64,000 nucleotides of DNA, from NCBI GenBank assembly GCA_963774895.1, contig CAVZGN010000004.1:310001-374000 (forward strand), given 5' to 3'. Positions 17,624-26,192 of this stretch are shown here, piece by piece (within the stretch, counting starts at the first letter, position 1; each line of letters starts with the position of its first letter). The stretch is from REEB76 sp963774895. Lineage in GTDB: Bacteria; Pseudomonadota; Gammaproteobacteria; Natronospirales; REEB76. A program made the position numbers and the translations under genes. The notes below the pieces were generated by a model. The model was not told the DNA's origin and did no database searches. It was given only the letters and a program-made list of their open reading frames with translations.

Positions 17624-18607
17624 TCATGAGCCAGCTGCAAGCTGATTGCCGCGATCCAACGATAGTTGATCAATTAACAGCCAGGCGGGTCTGAACTGAG
17701 CACGTTTCTTCCATAATTTCAATCCATCTAGGCCATCTTTAAAGCCACCATAAATCAAGGTATTAACGCCGCGCGCAGCCGGATGCTCGCCTTTAAGCAT
17801 CCATTCGACTATGGCAAGATGCAGACGATACATAATGCCATCACGCAGATAATCACCATGCCCGAGTATCATGCTGTAGATTCCGTAATTGCCATTTCGC
17901 CGCAGTGCCACGTACCCAAGCAGACGCCTATCCACTTGAACTGCACCCTGCATGTGTCCCGGTTCAGGCTTGAAAATCCCCCAGTACATGGAGTAATGCA
18001 AAGGGCATTCGGGCCAGCAAAATCCGATGAATCTGCCTGGAGCCCCGCCCATCTCCTCAACTGATCTCTGATAGCTTTCCCCCATCGGCCTGCCGGTACG
18101 CATGGCCTTCGAATGATTTATTTCGACCAGATCAGGTATGTACAGCCGGTGCTTAAAAGGGCCGCATACATACCCGGCTCGATCGGATTTGCGGGCTTCC
18201 CTGAATGCATTACCACTGTGTATGCGCTTGAACGCAGCAAAATATGAATCGTATGTGTATTCATGCAAAGGTAACTGTGCTGCGACGATCTGTGCCTTAT
18301 CGGGATTATTGAGCATGATGTAAGTCCCGACCAGTTTATCCCGCATTGTCCTAAACTGTTCTAGGCAACCGGGCAGGCCCTTGCAGTCTGAGTGACCTGC
18401 CATCGGATCCAATTTTACGATTCCAGGTTCAATCACCTGAACCGAAGAATGTAAATACTTAGTGTTCGACAGTTCGTCCGTTGTAGACTTGGCATCAGCA
18501 GCAATAGGCTTGCGAGTCGGTATCACGGGTATAAGGAATGATTTTAATGACACGCGCACCGTGCGTGAAACTGCACCAACTATCTTATGAGTCCATGCAA
18601 TTACCAT
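17624..18607 (-). CDS. uncharacterised protein, possible GNAT-like acyltransferase fold
   Basis: A 327-residue soluble protein I do not recognise with certainty. A region rich in Trp/Tyr/Cys (FCWPECPLHYSMYWGIFKPE, residues about 200-220) precedes a block resembling the core of acyl-CoA N-acyltransferases: VDRRLLGYVALRRNG, a strand-helix stretch with HLAIVEWMLKG, then NTLIYGGFKDGLDGLKLWKK near the C-terminus, reminiscent of FemAB/GNAT proteins. It is the first gene of the minus-strand polysaccharide block, 95 bases before the deacetylase-like gene and divergent from manC. A role in modifying a sugar or lipid intermediate is only inferred from position. Confidence 0.45.
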   Translation of the reverse strand: MVIAWTHKIVGAVSRTVRVSLKSFLIPVIPTRKPIAADAKSTTDELSNTKYLHSSVQVIEPGIVKLDPMAGHSDCKGLPGCLEQFRTMRDKLVGTYIMLNNPDKAQIVAAQLPLHEYTYDSYFAAFKRIHSGNAFREARKSDRAGYVCGPFKHRLYIPDLVEINHSKAMRTGRPMGESYQRSVEEMGGAPGRFIGFCWPECPLHYSMYWGIFKPEPGHMQGAVQVDRRLLGYVALRRNGNYGIYSMILGHGDYLRDGIMYRLHLAIVEWMLKGEHPAARGVNTLIYGGFKDGLDGLKLWKKRAQFRPAWLLIDQLSLDRGNQLAAGS

Positions 18608-19222
18608 ACAATTGCTTTATCCAGCACGTTATTGAAATGGATTGATCTTAAATACAGCAAGCTGCAAGTCAGGTCGATCACATATCAGGCATTCTGTTAA
18701 TGGTATATCCAATCAAAAAGCTGATTTTGTTATGTTAACACTCATGGCGATTTCAAAACAGATTATTTATACCAATTAAAGATATAAACATATCGTGAAG
18801 GTGTTTCTCAGTTATTCGGTTTGTGATCTGGTATTAGGGTATTTATAGCTAGTGGTCATACTTTCGATCCAATAATCCCTAGATCCGGTCTGACCTGCTG
18901 ACTTCATATAATCCTACCTGTAATCCTACCTGACGAATATATTTAGAAACAGCGCACTGTCGGATGGAGCTTGTGTATGATGTGCTCGAAATTGCATAAC
19001 GGCCCTATGTGGACTTTTAGCCGTAAGGCCATAGATCTATGGTTTTCTTGAACAGCAAGATGAATCCAGGCAAAGGTGTTACTTGACACAACGAGTCATC
19101 TCCGCACTACATATTCATAAAAATCATATCGTACGGTCGTCGTCGGTTATCAATAGCCAAGATGGTGACAGAAAATGCTCTTTCACAACAACTTATCATT
19201 GCTTTTCGTGTAGTAGTTTTGA
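18608..19222. other. 615-base divergent intergenic region
   Basis: Lies between the divergently transcribed uncharacterised gene and manC. It is A+T-rich and holds no convincing ORF. A 12-base unit TAATCCTACCTG occurs twice in tandem (18909-18920 and 18921-18932). It probably carries promoters for both directions. No JUMPstart-like element was seen. Confidence 0.6.
19083..19113 (+). promoter_or_regulatory. candidate sigma70 promoter for manC
   Basis: A perfect TTGACA at 19083-19088 is followed, after a rather long 19-base spacer, by TACATA at 19108-19113. It lies about 110 bases upstream of the manC start. The non-ideal spacing keeps this tentative. Confidence 0.35.
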
Positions 19223-20647
19223 ATGCGGATGATTCCAGTCATTCTTGCCGGCGGTTCAGGCATGCGCCTATGGCCGTTGTCGCGTGAAGCTTTTCCAAAG
19301 CAATTTCTGCCACTCCTTGGTTCAGATGTATCCCTGCTGGAACAGACTGTTGCACGAATTTCAGGTCTCTGCGATACGGGAAAACTCGTAGTAGTGTGTA
19401 ACGAAAAGCACCGTTTCATAGTTGGTGAACAGCTACATAAAACCGGATTGACCTCACCGCACATATTGCTGGAACCGGAGGGCCGCAATACGGCTCCCGC
19501 GATCGCCCTGGCGGCTATGGAGGCCCAAAGACTGATGCCCGACGCTATCTTGCTAGTACTGCCGGCGGACCACCATATAAGTAACATTCCTGCTTTTCAC
19601 GTAGCTGTACGTACGGGCATTCCACCGGCCCAGGCCGGCGAGCTGGTCGTATTCGGTATCCCGCCGACACGGCCGGAAACAGGATATGGGTATATACGTA
19701 CTAAAAAGATCGATAAGGCAAAAGTCAGTCCGGTACTACAATTTGTCGAGAAGCCGGACGTTGCGCATGCTGCACAGTATCTCAATGACGGTGGCTACCT
19801 TTGGAACAGTGGCATATTCTTGTTCCGTGCCGAAGCGTATTTACAGGCTTTACAAACGTATGCAAGCGATATCCTCAGATCCTGCCGGTCCGCATTTGAG
19901 TCCGCGCAGCGGGACATGGATTTCATCCGCCCCGGACGTGACGCCTTTCTTTCCTGCCGTGCTGATTCCATCGATTACGCAGTAATGGAACACACCGACC
20001 ACGCTAAAGTCGTCATATTGCAAGCTGGATGGAGTGACCTGGGAACCTGGGAGGCTTTGCAGCAGGTAAGTGCGAAAGACGAAAACGGCAATGCTTTGAT
20101 GGGCGATGTGCTGGAGGTGGACTGCGAAAACAGTTATATCCGCAGTGAGTCCCGGCTGGTGGCGGCATTGGGATTGAAAAATCACCTGGTGGTGGAAACA
20201 CCCGATGCAGTTCTCGTGGCAGATCGCGATTATGCCCAGGCAGTCAAGGAATTGGTGGAGCAACTCAGAACATCGGGCCGCGTAGAGGGCAAGTTGCACC
20301 GGCGCATTTTTCGTCCCTGGGGATGGTTCGAGACCATCGCAGAAGGTGCACGTTTCTGTGTAAAGCGGCTGCATGTCAAACCAGGCGCTAGTCTATCGCT
20401 ACAAATGCACTGGTATCGCGCCGAACACTGGGTGGTGGTATCCGGTGAGGCCGACATAGTCCGCGATAATGAACAACTGCGTCTGAGTGTGGGCCAATCT
20501 ACTTACATTCCGCTTGGAGTGAAGCACCGTCTCGGTAATTCAGGCGATCAACCATTGGAAATCGTGGAAATTCAGACGGGCAGCCAGATCAGCGAAGAGG
20601 ATATTGTCCGTTTCGAGGATCATTATGGCCGTATCGAGAATCCTTAG
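19223..20647 (+). CDS. manC: mannose-1-phosphate guanylyltransferase / mannose-6-phosphate isomerase
   Basis: A 474-residue bifunctional type II enzyme (ManC/AlgA/WbpW). The N-terminal nucleotidyltransferase has ILAGGSGMRLWPLSR, EPEGRNTAPA and FVEKPD. The C-terminal cupin isomerase domain (from about residue 350) has RPWGWFETI, MHWYRAEHWVVVSGEA and STYIPLGVKHRLGN. It makes GDP-mannose from mannose-1-P and can supply mannose-6-P from fructose-6-P. A second ATG two codons downstream (19229) is also possible, as neither start has a strong ribosome-binding site. It is 11 bases before manB, forming a GDP-mannose operon. Confidence 0.96.
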   Translation: MRMIPVILAGGSGMRLWPLSREAFPKQFLPLLGSDVSLLEQTVARISGLCDTGKLVVVCNEKHRFIVGEQLHKTGLTSPHILLEPEGRNTAPAIALAAMEAQRLMPDAILLVLPADHHISNIPAFHVAVRTGIPPAQAGELVVFGIPPTRPETGYGYIRTKKIDKAKVSPVLQFVEKPDVAHAAQYLNDGGYLWNSGIFLFRAEAYLQALQTYASDILRSCRSAFESAQRDMDFIRPGRDAFLSCRADSIDYAVMEHTDHAKVVILQAGWSDLGTWEALQQVSAKDENGNALMGDVLEVDCENSYIRSESRLVAALGLKNHLVVETPDAVLVADRDYAQAVKELVEQLRTSGRVEGKLHRRIFRPWGWFETIAEGARFCVKRLHVKPGASLSLQMHWYRAEHWVVVSGEADIVRDNEQLRLSVGQSTYIPLGVKHRLGNSGDQPLEIVEIQTGSQISEEDIVRFEDHYGRIENP

Positions 20648-20658
20648 ACACTATCGCA

Positions 20659-22029
20659 ATGCAACACATGGGTAATACCCGCTGTTTCAAGGCTTACGAC
20701 ATACGCGGCCGTATTCCCGACGAATTGGATGCGGATTTGACGCGCCGCATTGGTGCCGGGTTTGCGGAACTATTCAATGCACGACAAGTAGTGATCGGGC
20801 GGGATGTGCGGCCATCCAGTGCCATGCTTGCGGACGCATTAACGCAGGGATTGCGTACAGCGGGAGTCGAGGTGCTGGATATCGGGCTGTGCGGCTCGGA
20901 AGAAATTTACTTCGCTACGGCACACCTGGGTACTGATGGCGGCATCATGATCACTGCCAGCCATAATCCGCCCGATTACAACGGATTGAAGTTCGTTCGT
21001 AGAGACGCGCGACCCATCAATGCCGAGAGTGGATTGAATGAGCTTGCACGCTGGGTGAAGGCAAACCCACACGCGGGTAACGGGCCTCTACATGGGTCAC
21101 AACATGAAGTAAATGTACGCGCTCATTATATACAGCGGATACTCGGGCTTATTAACCCAGACATCATTAAGCCGGCTCGCATCGTAGTTAATGCGGGTAA
21201 TGGCTGTGCCGGATCTGTGTTTGATGCGCTGGCGCTCAATCTGCCATTGGACGTCATTCGATTGCAGCATTCGCCTGACGGGACCTTTCCGAATGGCGTG
21301 CCGAACCCCCTGTTGCCGAAAAACCGGTCAGTAACAGCCAAGGCCGTAACGGAATCACAAGCGGATTTTGGTATTGCCTGGGATGGGGATTTCGATCGCT
21401 GTTTCTTTTTTGATGCACATGGACATTTTATCGAAGGTTATTATCTCGTGGGACTGTTAGCTGCGGTGATATTGGACCGACACCCGGGTGCCGCTGTAGT
21501 CCATGACCCGCGACTTATCTGGAATACACAGGAAGTGGTTACCGACCATGGAGGTAAATCCATAGCCAGCCAATGTGGTCATGCTTACATCAAGGAAAAA
21601 ATGCGTGATACCGATGCGGTTTACGGGGGCGAGATGAGCGCGCATCATTATTTTCGCGATTTCGCGTATTCTGACAGCGGCATGATCCCATGGCTGCTGG
21701 TGCTCGAATTATTAAGCAAGAGTAATCGGTCGTTGTCTTCTCTGATCGCAGAAATGATGATGCGTTATCCAATCAGTGGCGAAATCAATAGGCGCGTGAG
21801 TGACATCACTGCTGTATTGCGAAGTGTTGAATCCAATTACACGACTGCAAGCACGGCAATTTCACACCTTGACGGGTTAAGTATGGAATTCTATAAATGG
21901 CGTTTCAATTTGCGTGCGTCAAACACCGAGCCACTGATACGACTAAACGTGGAGGCTCAACATGATCGTGCGCTCATGGAGCAAAAACGCGATGAAATTC
22001 TTGCCCTTGTTGGTGGCGAAGAAGGATGA
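20659..22029 (+). CDS. manB: phosphomannomutase
   Basis: A 456-residue alpha-D-phosphohexomutase interconverting mannose-6-P and mannose-1-P. It has the active-site serine loop GGIMITASHNPPDYNG, the metal-binding loop WDGDFDRCFFFD, the sugar-binding GGEMSAHHYFRDF, and a C-terminal phosphate-binding RASNTEPLIRLN. Length and motifs match ManB/AlgC. With manC it supplies GDP-mannose, either directly or as precursor of GDP-deoxyhexoses; no gmd or rmd gene is in the window. Confidence 0.96.
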   Translation: MQHMGNTRCFKAYDIRGRIPDELDADLTRRIGAGFAELFNARQVVIGRDVRPSSAMLADALTQGLRTAGVEVLDIGLCGSEEIYFATAHLGTDGGIMITASHNPPDYNGLKFVRRDARPINAESGLNELARWVKANPHAGNGPLHGSQHEVNVRAHYIQRILGLINPDIIKPARIVVNAGNGCAGSVFDALALNLPLDVIRLQHSPDGTFPNGVPNPLLPKNRSVTAKAVTESQADFGIAWDGDFDRCFFFDAHGHFIEGYYLVGLLAAVILDRHPGAAVVHDPRLIWNTQEVVTDHGGKSIASQCGHAYIKEKMRDTDAVYGGEMSAHHYFRDFAYSDSGMIPWLLVLELLSKSNRSLSSLIAEMMMRYPISGEINRRVSDITAVLRSVESNYTTASTAISHLDGLSMEFYKWRFNLRASNTEPLIRLNVEAQHDRALMEQKRDEILALVGGEEG

Positions 22030-22241
22030 CAATATGACGACGGTCTTTGATAAGAACTGGTAACACACATTCAAATAAAAATTACATTTTGAATGGCGTG
22101 GCAATTTCAGGCACAATCGTTAAGTAGAAATCCTACAAACACGGCACAGGTTATACCGCTCGTACAATATTGGTAACCCCGCTTTTGATTTGTGCAATCG
22201 GCACTCTTGACAAAATGCGCCAAACAATGCGATGAAATCCA

Positions 22242-23375
22242 ATGAACGTAGGCATAGTCAGTCACTGGTTTAACCGTGGGCAGGCGACTGTTGCCCGACA
22301 CATCCGATCGATCTTTGATGGACTGGGGCATAAGACATTCGTGCTGGCTAGACCAACCACCGAAAGCTTTGTGTTCCCCACTTATACCTCAGATAACGAT
22401 ATCTGGGAGCAACAGGGTGTGACAAAGGCGAGTGCCTATAACATCAGTGAGACTGAGTATCTGGCATGGAGCAGGAAATGCAATATAGACGTTGCGTTTT
22501 TTGACCAGAACTATCAGTTTGACTGCATCAGAAAATTGCGTCAGCAGGGTCTCGTTACAATTGGGCGGTTTGTTTGGGAAAGCTTTGCTGAAAAACACGC
22601 CAAAGAAGCGCGCGAAGCATTTTCTATCATTTATTCCCTCACACTCTGCGAAAGAGAGCGGTATCATAGTTTTGGGATAGATAGCCCTTACCTGCTTTGG
22701 GGATGTCATCCGGAATTGTTATCTTTTACTCAACATCGCAGCAATCAAGGCCGTAACTTTTTCTATGCTGGCGGCTATCTGTCAGCCAGAAAACCCACCG
22801 GTGCGGTCATCAAGGCATTTGCAGATGTACCTGATGCTGCACTGCGGCTCTTGATAAAAACCCAATGTCCACTTAGTCCGTCAGATCTCACATGTCCAGC
22901 AACACTTGATGAATTGAAAGCTATACGTAAACTGGACCGCGGGCAGCCAGCACCCCCCATAGATGATCCGAGGGTTACTGTTCAGGATAAGGACGTTTCA
23001 ATGGAGGACTACTACTGCCTGTTTTCTTCCAGCAATGTATCCATGGCGCCTAGCAGGTGGGAAGGCTTGGGACTTCATCTTTATGAGGCTCTGGCCTTTG
23101 GCATCCCGACCATCAGTCTGGACATCCAGCCTATAAATGAAGTGATAACCCATGGAGTAGACGGTCTGCTTGTAAAGAGTCGGCCAATCGGTGAAACCCC
23201 ATCTGGTATCACTGCTTATGAGCCGGATGTCGGCGATCTTGCTAACGCAATTAGAAGTCTCACCGACCCCGTAAACGCTCAAAAGTTTGCCGACGGCACA
23301 CGCCACGGCAGAAAATATCGCGATTGGGCCAAGACAGTCAGCGCATACGCACAATTGCTCGCTCACGTCACGTAG
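22242..23375 (+). CDS. glycosyltransferase, GT4-like
   Basis: A 377-residue GT-B protein. The start MNVGIVSHWFNRGQATVARH matches an acceptor-side Rossmann fold. The donor half contains FFYAGGYLSARKPTGAVIKAF and APSRWEGLGLHLYEALAFGI, with the ExxxxxxxE pair of GT4 enzymes. It follows manB after 212 bases with no clear promoter or terminator. Being in the manCB operon suggests, but does not show, mannose transfer. The sulfotransferase frame begins immediately after its stop. Confidence 0.83.
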   Translation: MNVGIVSHWFNRGQATVARHIRSIFDGLGHKTFVLARPTTESFVFPTYTSDNDIWEQQGVTKASAYNISETEYLAWSRKCNIDVAFFDQNYQFDCIRKLRQQGLVTIGRFVWESFAEKHAKEAREAFSIIYSLTLCERERYHSFGIDSPYLLWGCHPELLSFTQHRSNQGRNFFYAGGYLSARKPTGAVIKAFADVPDAALRLLIKTQCPLSPSDLTCPATLDELKAIRKLDRGQPAPPIDDPRVTVQDKDVSMEDYYCLFSSSNVSMAPSRWEGLGLHLYEALAFGIPTISLDIQPINEVITHGVDGLLVKSRPIGETPSGITAYEPDVGDLANAIRSLTDPVNAQKFADGTRHGRKYRDWAKTVSAYAQLLAHVT

Positions 23376-23380
23376 CTGCT

Positions 23381-24313
23381 ATGGCGAACGAAGAAAAGCT
23401 TCTAACAGTTTTCGCCCAGGGCATGCGTCGCTCAGGCACGACAATCTGGTTTGACCTGATGATGGAAGATGGAACCTATGAATGTTTCTATGAGCCCTTG
23501 GCTGCGGGAAAAACGACCTTAGGAGGCGGCAGCAGTGCGCATGCTAATAAAGACCTGTTCGCCAACCTGCGTCTGGCCCGGGAGCGATTTCTAAAAGAAA
23601 ACCCCCAATTACTAAAGAACTTCCCAGGATTCGTGTCAGAAAATCTTCTGAACTACGGCGCTCCGAGAAAACCCGAGTTGGAATTTGAAACCGAATTGCC
23701 GGGATATTGCAAGGAATATATCTTGTTTCTCATCAGGAGCGCGCCGAAGACTTTTCTAAAATTCACGCGCATGTATTCTAAGGTTGCTGTTCTAAAAGAA
23801 CTTGTGCCAGATGCCAGGCTTCTGCATCTGGTTCGGGATCCCAGGCATGTCACCACGTCGTATATGTTTGGGAAAAACGGTAAATATAAGGACAGGTTTC
23901 CTGACGCGGATACTTTCTTTTCCAAAACATCGGCATATACCGCGTGGTCAAGCCGGGCGTTTTCTGACCTTATTCTCAAACAACCGCAATACCGGCATCT
24001 TGCCGGCTGTCCTGACTTTATGAGCATCCTGCTTATCTGGAAATATGCTTTCGAACAAACTCATGTCACAGGAAAGAAACTATTCGGTGATAATTACCTG
24101 CTTTTGCGTCATGAAGACTTGCTGATTGAGCCACATAATACCGTGAGTAAACTTGGTGCTTTCATAGGTTCACCTTTGAATCCGCGGGCCACGAATTGGG
24201 TTAAAGAAAATCTACGATCACTCTCCACCCCTTTTGCTAAGTCCGATCCCCGGTGGGAGTTGGCTTTCAAGCAATTGAAAATGTCCGATACTCTCTTGGC
24301 CGCAGGCTACTAA
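23381..24313 (+). CDS. PAPS-dependent sulfotransferase
   Basis: A sulfotransferase of 310 residues from the ATG at 23381. The frame is open from 23324 inside the preceding gene, but the motif spacing fits the later ATG. The 5'-phosphosulfate loop is MRRSGTTIWFDLMM near residues 14-27, and the 3'-phosphate motif is LHLVRDPRHVTTSYMF near residues 147-162, with the conserved Arg and a downstream basic region (LRHEDLLIEP). It would transfer sulfate from PAPS to a sugar or lipid hydroxyl or amine. PAPS can come from the fused sulfurylase/kinase at 34421-36133. Confidence 0.85.
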   Translation: MANEEKLLTVFAQGMRRSGTTIWFDLMMEDGTYECFYEPLAAGKTTLGGGSSAHANKDLFANLRLARERFLKENPQLLKNFPGFVSENLLNYGAPRKPELEFETELPGYCKEYILFLIRSAPKTFLKFTRMYSKVAVLKELVPDARLLHLVRDPRHVTTSYMFGKNGKYKDRFPDADTFFSKTSAYTAWSSRAFSDLILKQPQYRHLAGCPDFMSILLIWKYAFEQTHVTGKKLFGDNYLLLRHEDLLIEPHNTVSKLGAFIGSPLNPRATNWVKENLRSLSTPFAKSDPRWELAFKQLKMSDTLLAAGY

Positions 24314-24333
24314 AAGCAGATATATCGAAAGCC

Positions 24334-24489
24334 ATGGTCATATCGCATAAGTACAAATTTATTCTTATTAAGACTGTCAAGACTGCCGGTACGAGCATCG
24401 AAGTCTTTCTATCCCAGCACTTTCGCCGACCGCTAGCGGCAACCATTCCATTATACGCACGTATTCAAAATCCACAGCCACCCATCTAA
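24334..24489 (+). pseudogene. truncated sulfotransferase (N-terminal stub)
   Basis: An ATG at 24334 opens a 51-codon frame beginning MVISHKYKFILIKTVKTAGTSIEVFL. This is the start of sulfotransferase family 2 proteins, including the PAPS-binding KTAGTS loop, but it stops after 51 residues where the family usually runs to 200 or more. It lies 20 bases after the complete sulfotransferase and ends at a convergent, A+T-rich junction. Most likely the rest was lost by deletion or rearrangement. Confidence 0.65.
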
Positions 24490-24592
24490 TAGCTACTGAT
24501 TTAATAAAAGATATTCAATTTATATCTTTAAAGTTAAGTAATTGGAATCAGACTTATGCGTATAAAATTCATACATTTGGCTCAAATCGTAT

Positions 24593-25342
24593 CTATTTAC
24601 GGATAAGAACTAGACATCGTCTCAATTTTAAGTTTGGTTTACTCGGATTTAAGTTTACAACCTGCATTTTATTCAGTCTCGTTGCATAGTCGTCAAATCT
24701 CCAGTATTTTTTATAATGCTTGTTCTCATCCACCAGTTTCCCAAGTTCTTCGTGATCCTGATCATTATAGATCGGGCAAATAATGCATAAATCACTACAA
24801 CTCTCGATTTGCTTGATCGCATGCGTCAGCCCGTCCTCAGTGACCACGTGCTGAAACATCTCCATTGCGGTGCAGATATTAAAACGTTTACGCCAGAAGG
24901 CATTCTTTCTGGGCAGGTATCTCCTGCCAAGAGAATCCCTGCTAATATCATACTTAAGGATATTTATATCGCTATACTTTGCCTTTACAAATTCCAGCGG
25001 AGCTGAAGAAATATCGGTGGCAAGAATATTCACTGGCGAGAGTCCGTAATTCTTTATAAAGAAATCGATCCAATAGCCTGTACCGCAACCCATTTCCACG
25101 AAGCTCTTTGGGCTAATCTTAAGTGCATTTATAGTCTTATGAATAAATTTTTCAAGACCTTCGTATTTCTCTTTGGCATTTGCTATATCTTCCTCAGTAA
25201 CTTCTTTTGAGGTGTTATGTGCTGCCTGTGTATGGCGATCAGCATCTTTGAACTTGTTAAGTTCATTCCAGCGTTTATCCCAGAACTCCTCCGATTTATT
25301 TTTCTCATCAACCATTGAGATCACCCCACTAAGCACAATCAA
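24593..25342 (-). CDS. SAM-dependent methyltransferase
   Basis: A class I methyltransferase of 249 residues, or 240 if the ATG at 25315 is used (MVDEKNKSEEFWDKRWNEL, a more natural N-terminus). The SAM motif is FVEMGCGTGYWIDFF, followed by NILATDIS and an acidic motif. The sequence is Lys/Asn-rich and clearly more A+T-rich than its surroundings, suggesting separate acquisition. Probably methylates a sugar or aminosugar of the polysaccharide; the target is unknown. Last gene of its minus-strand run, convergent with the sulfotransferase stub. Confidence 0.8.
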   Translation of the reverse strand: MIVLSGVISMVDEKNKSEEFWDKRWNELNKFKDADRHTQAAHNTSKEVTEEDIANAKEKYEGLEKFIHKTINALKISPKSFVEMGCGTGYWIDFFIKNYGLSPVNILATDISSAPLEFVKAKYSDINILKYDISRDSLGRRYLPRKNAFWRKRFNICTAMEMFQHVVTEDGLTHAIKQIESCSDLCIICPIYNDQDHEELGKLVDENKHYKKYWRFDDYATRLNKMQVVNLNPSKPNLKLRRCLVLIRK

Positions 25343-25474
25343 TAATATATATAATAAGTTTTCCGGTACAACCGTCTAAGTTCTTAACAAGCATTGGTAA
25401 TCAGAAAAGACCTTATGCATTTCCCCTGATCGTCCGCTCCAGGCCGGATGCTGACCGGTACGACGAGGTTCTTA

Positions 25475-26188
25475 TTATTCTTGTCCTTGATCAGCCATTT
25501 CCTGAGCCTTCAAACGAGTTATCAAGAAATGCAGGTTTTCAAAAAACGAATAGCGAATGATCTTGACGTTGCCGGCCTTCCAGAAAGGTACCAGGAACGA
25601 CTGCACTGAATGGTGGTATTTCCCTCCGCGAAAATCCACGCTCTCGGTCTTGCGCGGACTACGGTTGAAGGGCAATTTCGCATCCTCCATGCTGGTATAG
25701 GTCCCCATAAGCCTCGGTTCTGAAGAGAATATCGAATAAAAGAGTCCTTGTAGCGAAAGTTTGCTATGCCAAGATTCGATCACCGCGATGCTTCCCGGGC
25801 GATCCATATCATGCTGGTTATAGAGTCCCGGTCCGCGGGCAAAAATCACGTCAAAATAACCATCATCAAAAGGCAAATGCTTTTCCGCATCAACCACAAG
25901 AAAATGCCCGACATCGGTATGCAGCAGTCGGCGCGCCTTTTCAATGCCGCCTTTGGAGATGTCGACACCGAATAATTCCAGGTCAGGATTAATGAGTTGC
26001 ATGCCTCGCGACCAGATTCCATCGCCGCAACACAAGTCGAGTACGCGGCCACCTGCCGGCAGCTTCACGTGTGCTCGTAGCCATTTAACCACATACTCCT
26101 CTGTGTATTCGAAACCCTGTTCGGACTCGTAAAAGCGATCTGTGGCCTCAAGAGCAATTGACGGATCGCTGTATGTCTCGTGACTCAT
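25475..26188 (-). CDS. SAM-dependent methyltransferase
   Basis: A class I methyltransferase, 237 residues from the ATG at 26188. An ATG at 26209 would overlap the upstream fusion gene and add 7 residues. Motif I is VLDLCCGDGIWSRGM, motif II GVDISKGGIEKAR, and the post-II acidic loop LPFDDGYFDVIFARG. It lies directly behind the deacetylase-sulfotransferase gene. A role in O- or N-methylating a polysaccharide sugar is inferred from location only. Confidence 0.82.
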   Translation of the reverse strand: MSHETYSDPSIALEATDRFYESEQGFEYTEEYVVKWLRAHVKLPAGGRVLDLCCGDGIWSRGMQLINPDLELFGVDISKGGIEKARRLLHTDVGHFLVVDAEKHLPFDDGYFDVIFARGPGLYNQHDMDRPGSIAVIESWHSKLSLQGLFYSIFSSEPRLMGTYTSMEDAKLPFNRSPRKTESVDFRGGKYHHSVQSFLVPFWKAGNVKIIRYSFFENLHFLITRLKAQEMADQGQE

Positions 26189-26192
26189 GGCG

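Noticed and set aside
22030..22241. Promoter or JUMPstart element before the plus-strand glycosyltransferase
   Set aside because: Only weak half-matches such as TTGAAT-17-CACAAT; no JUMPstart-type sequence.
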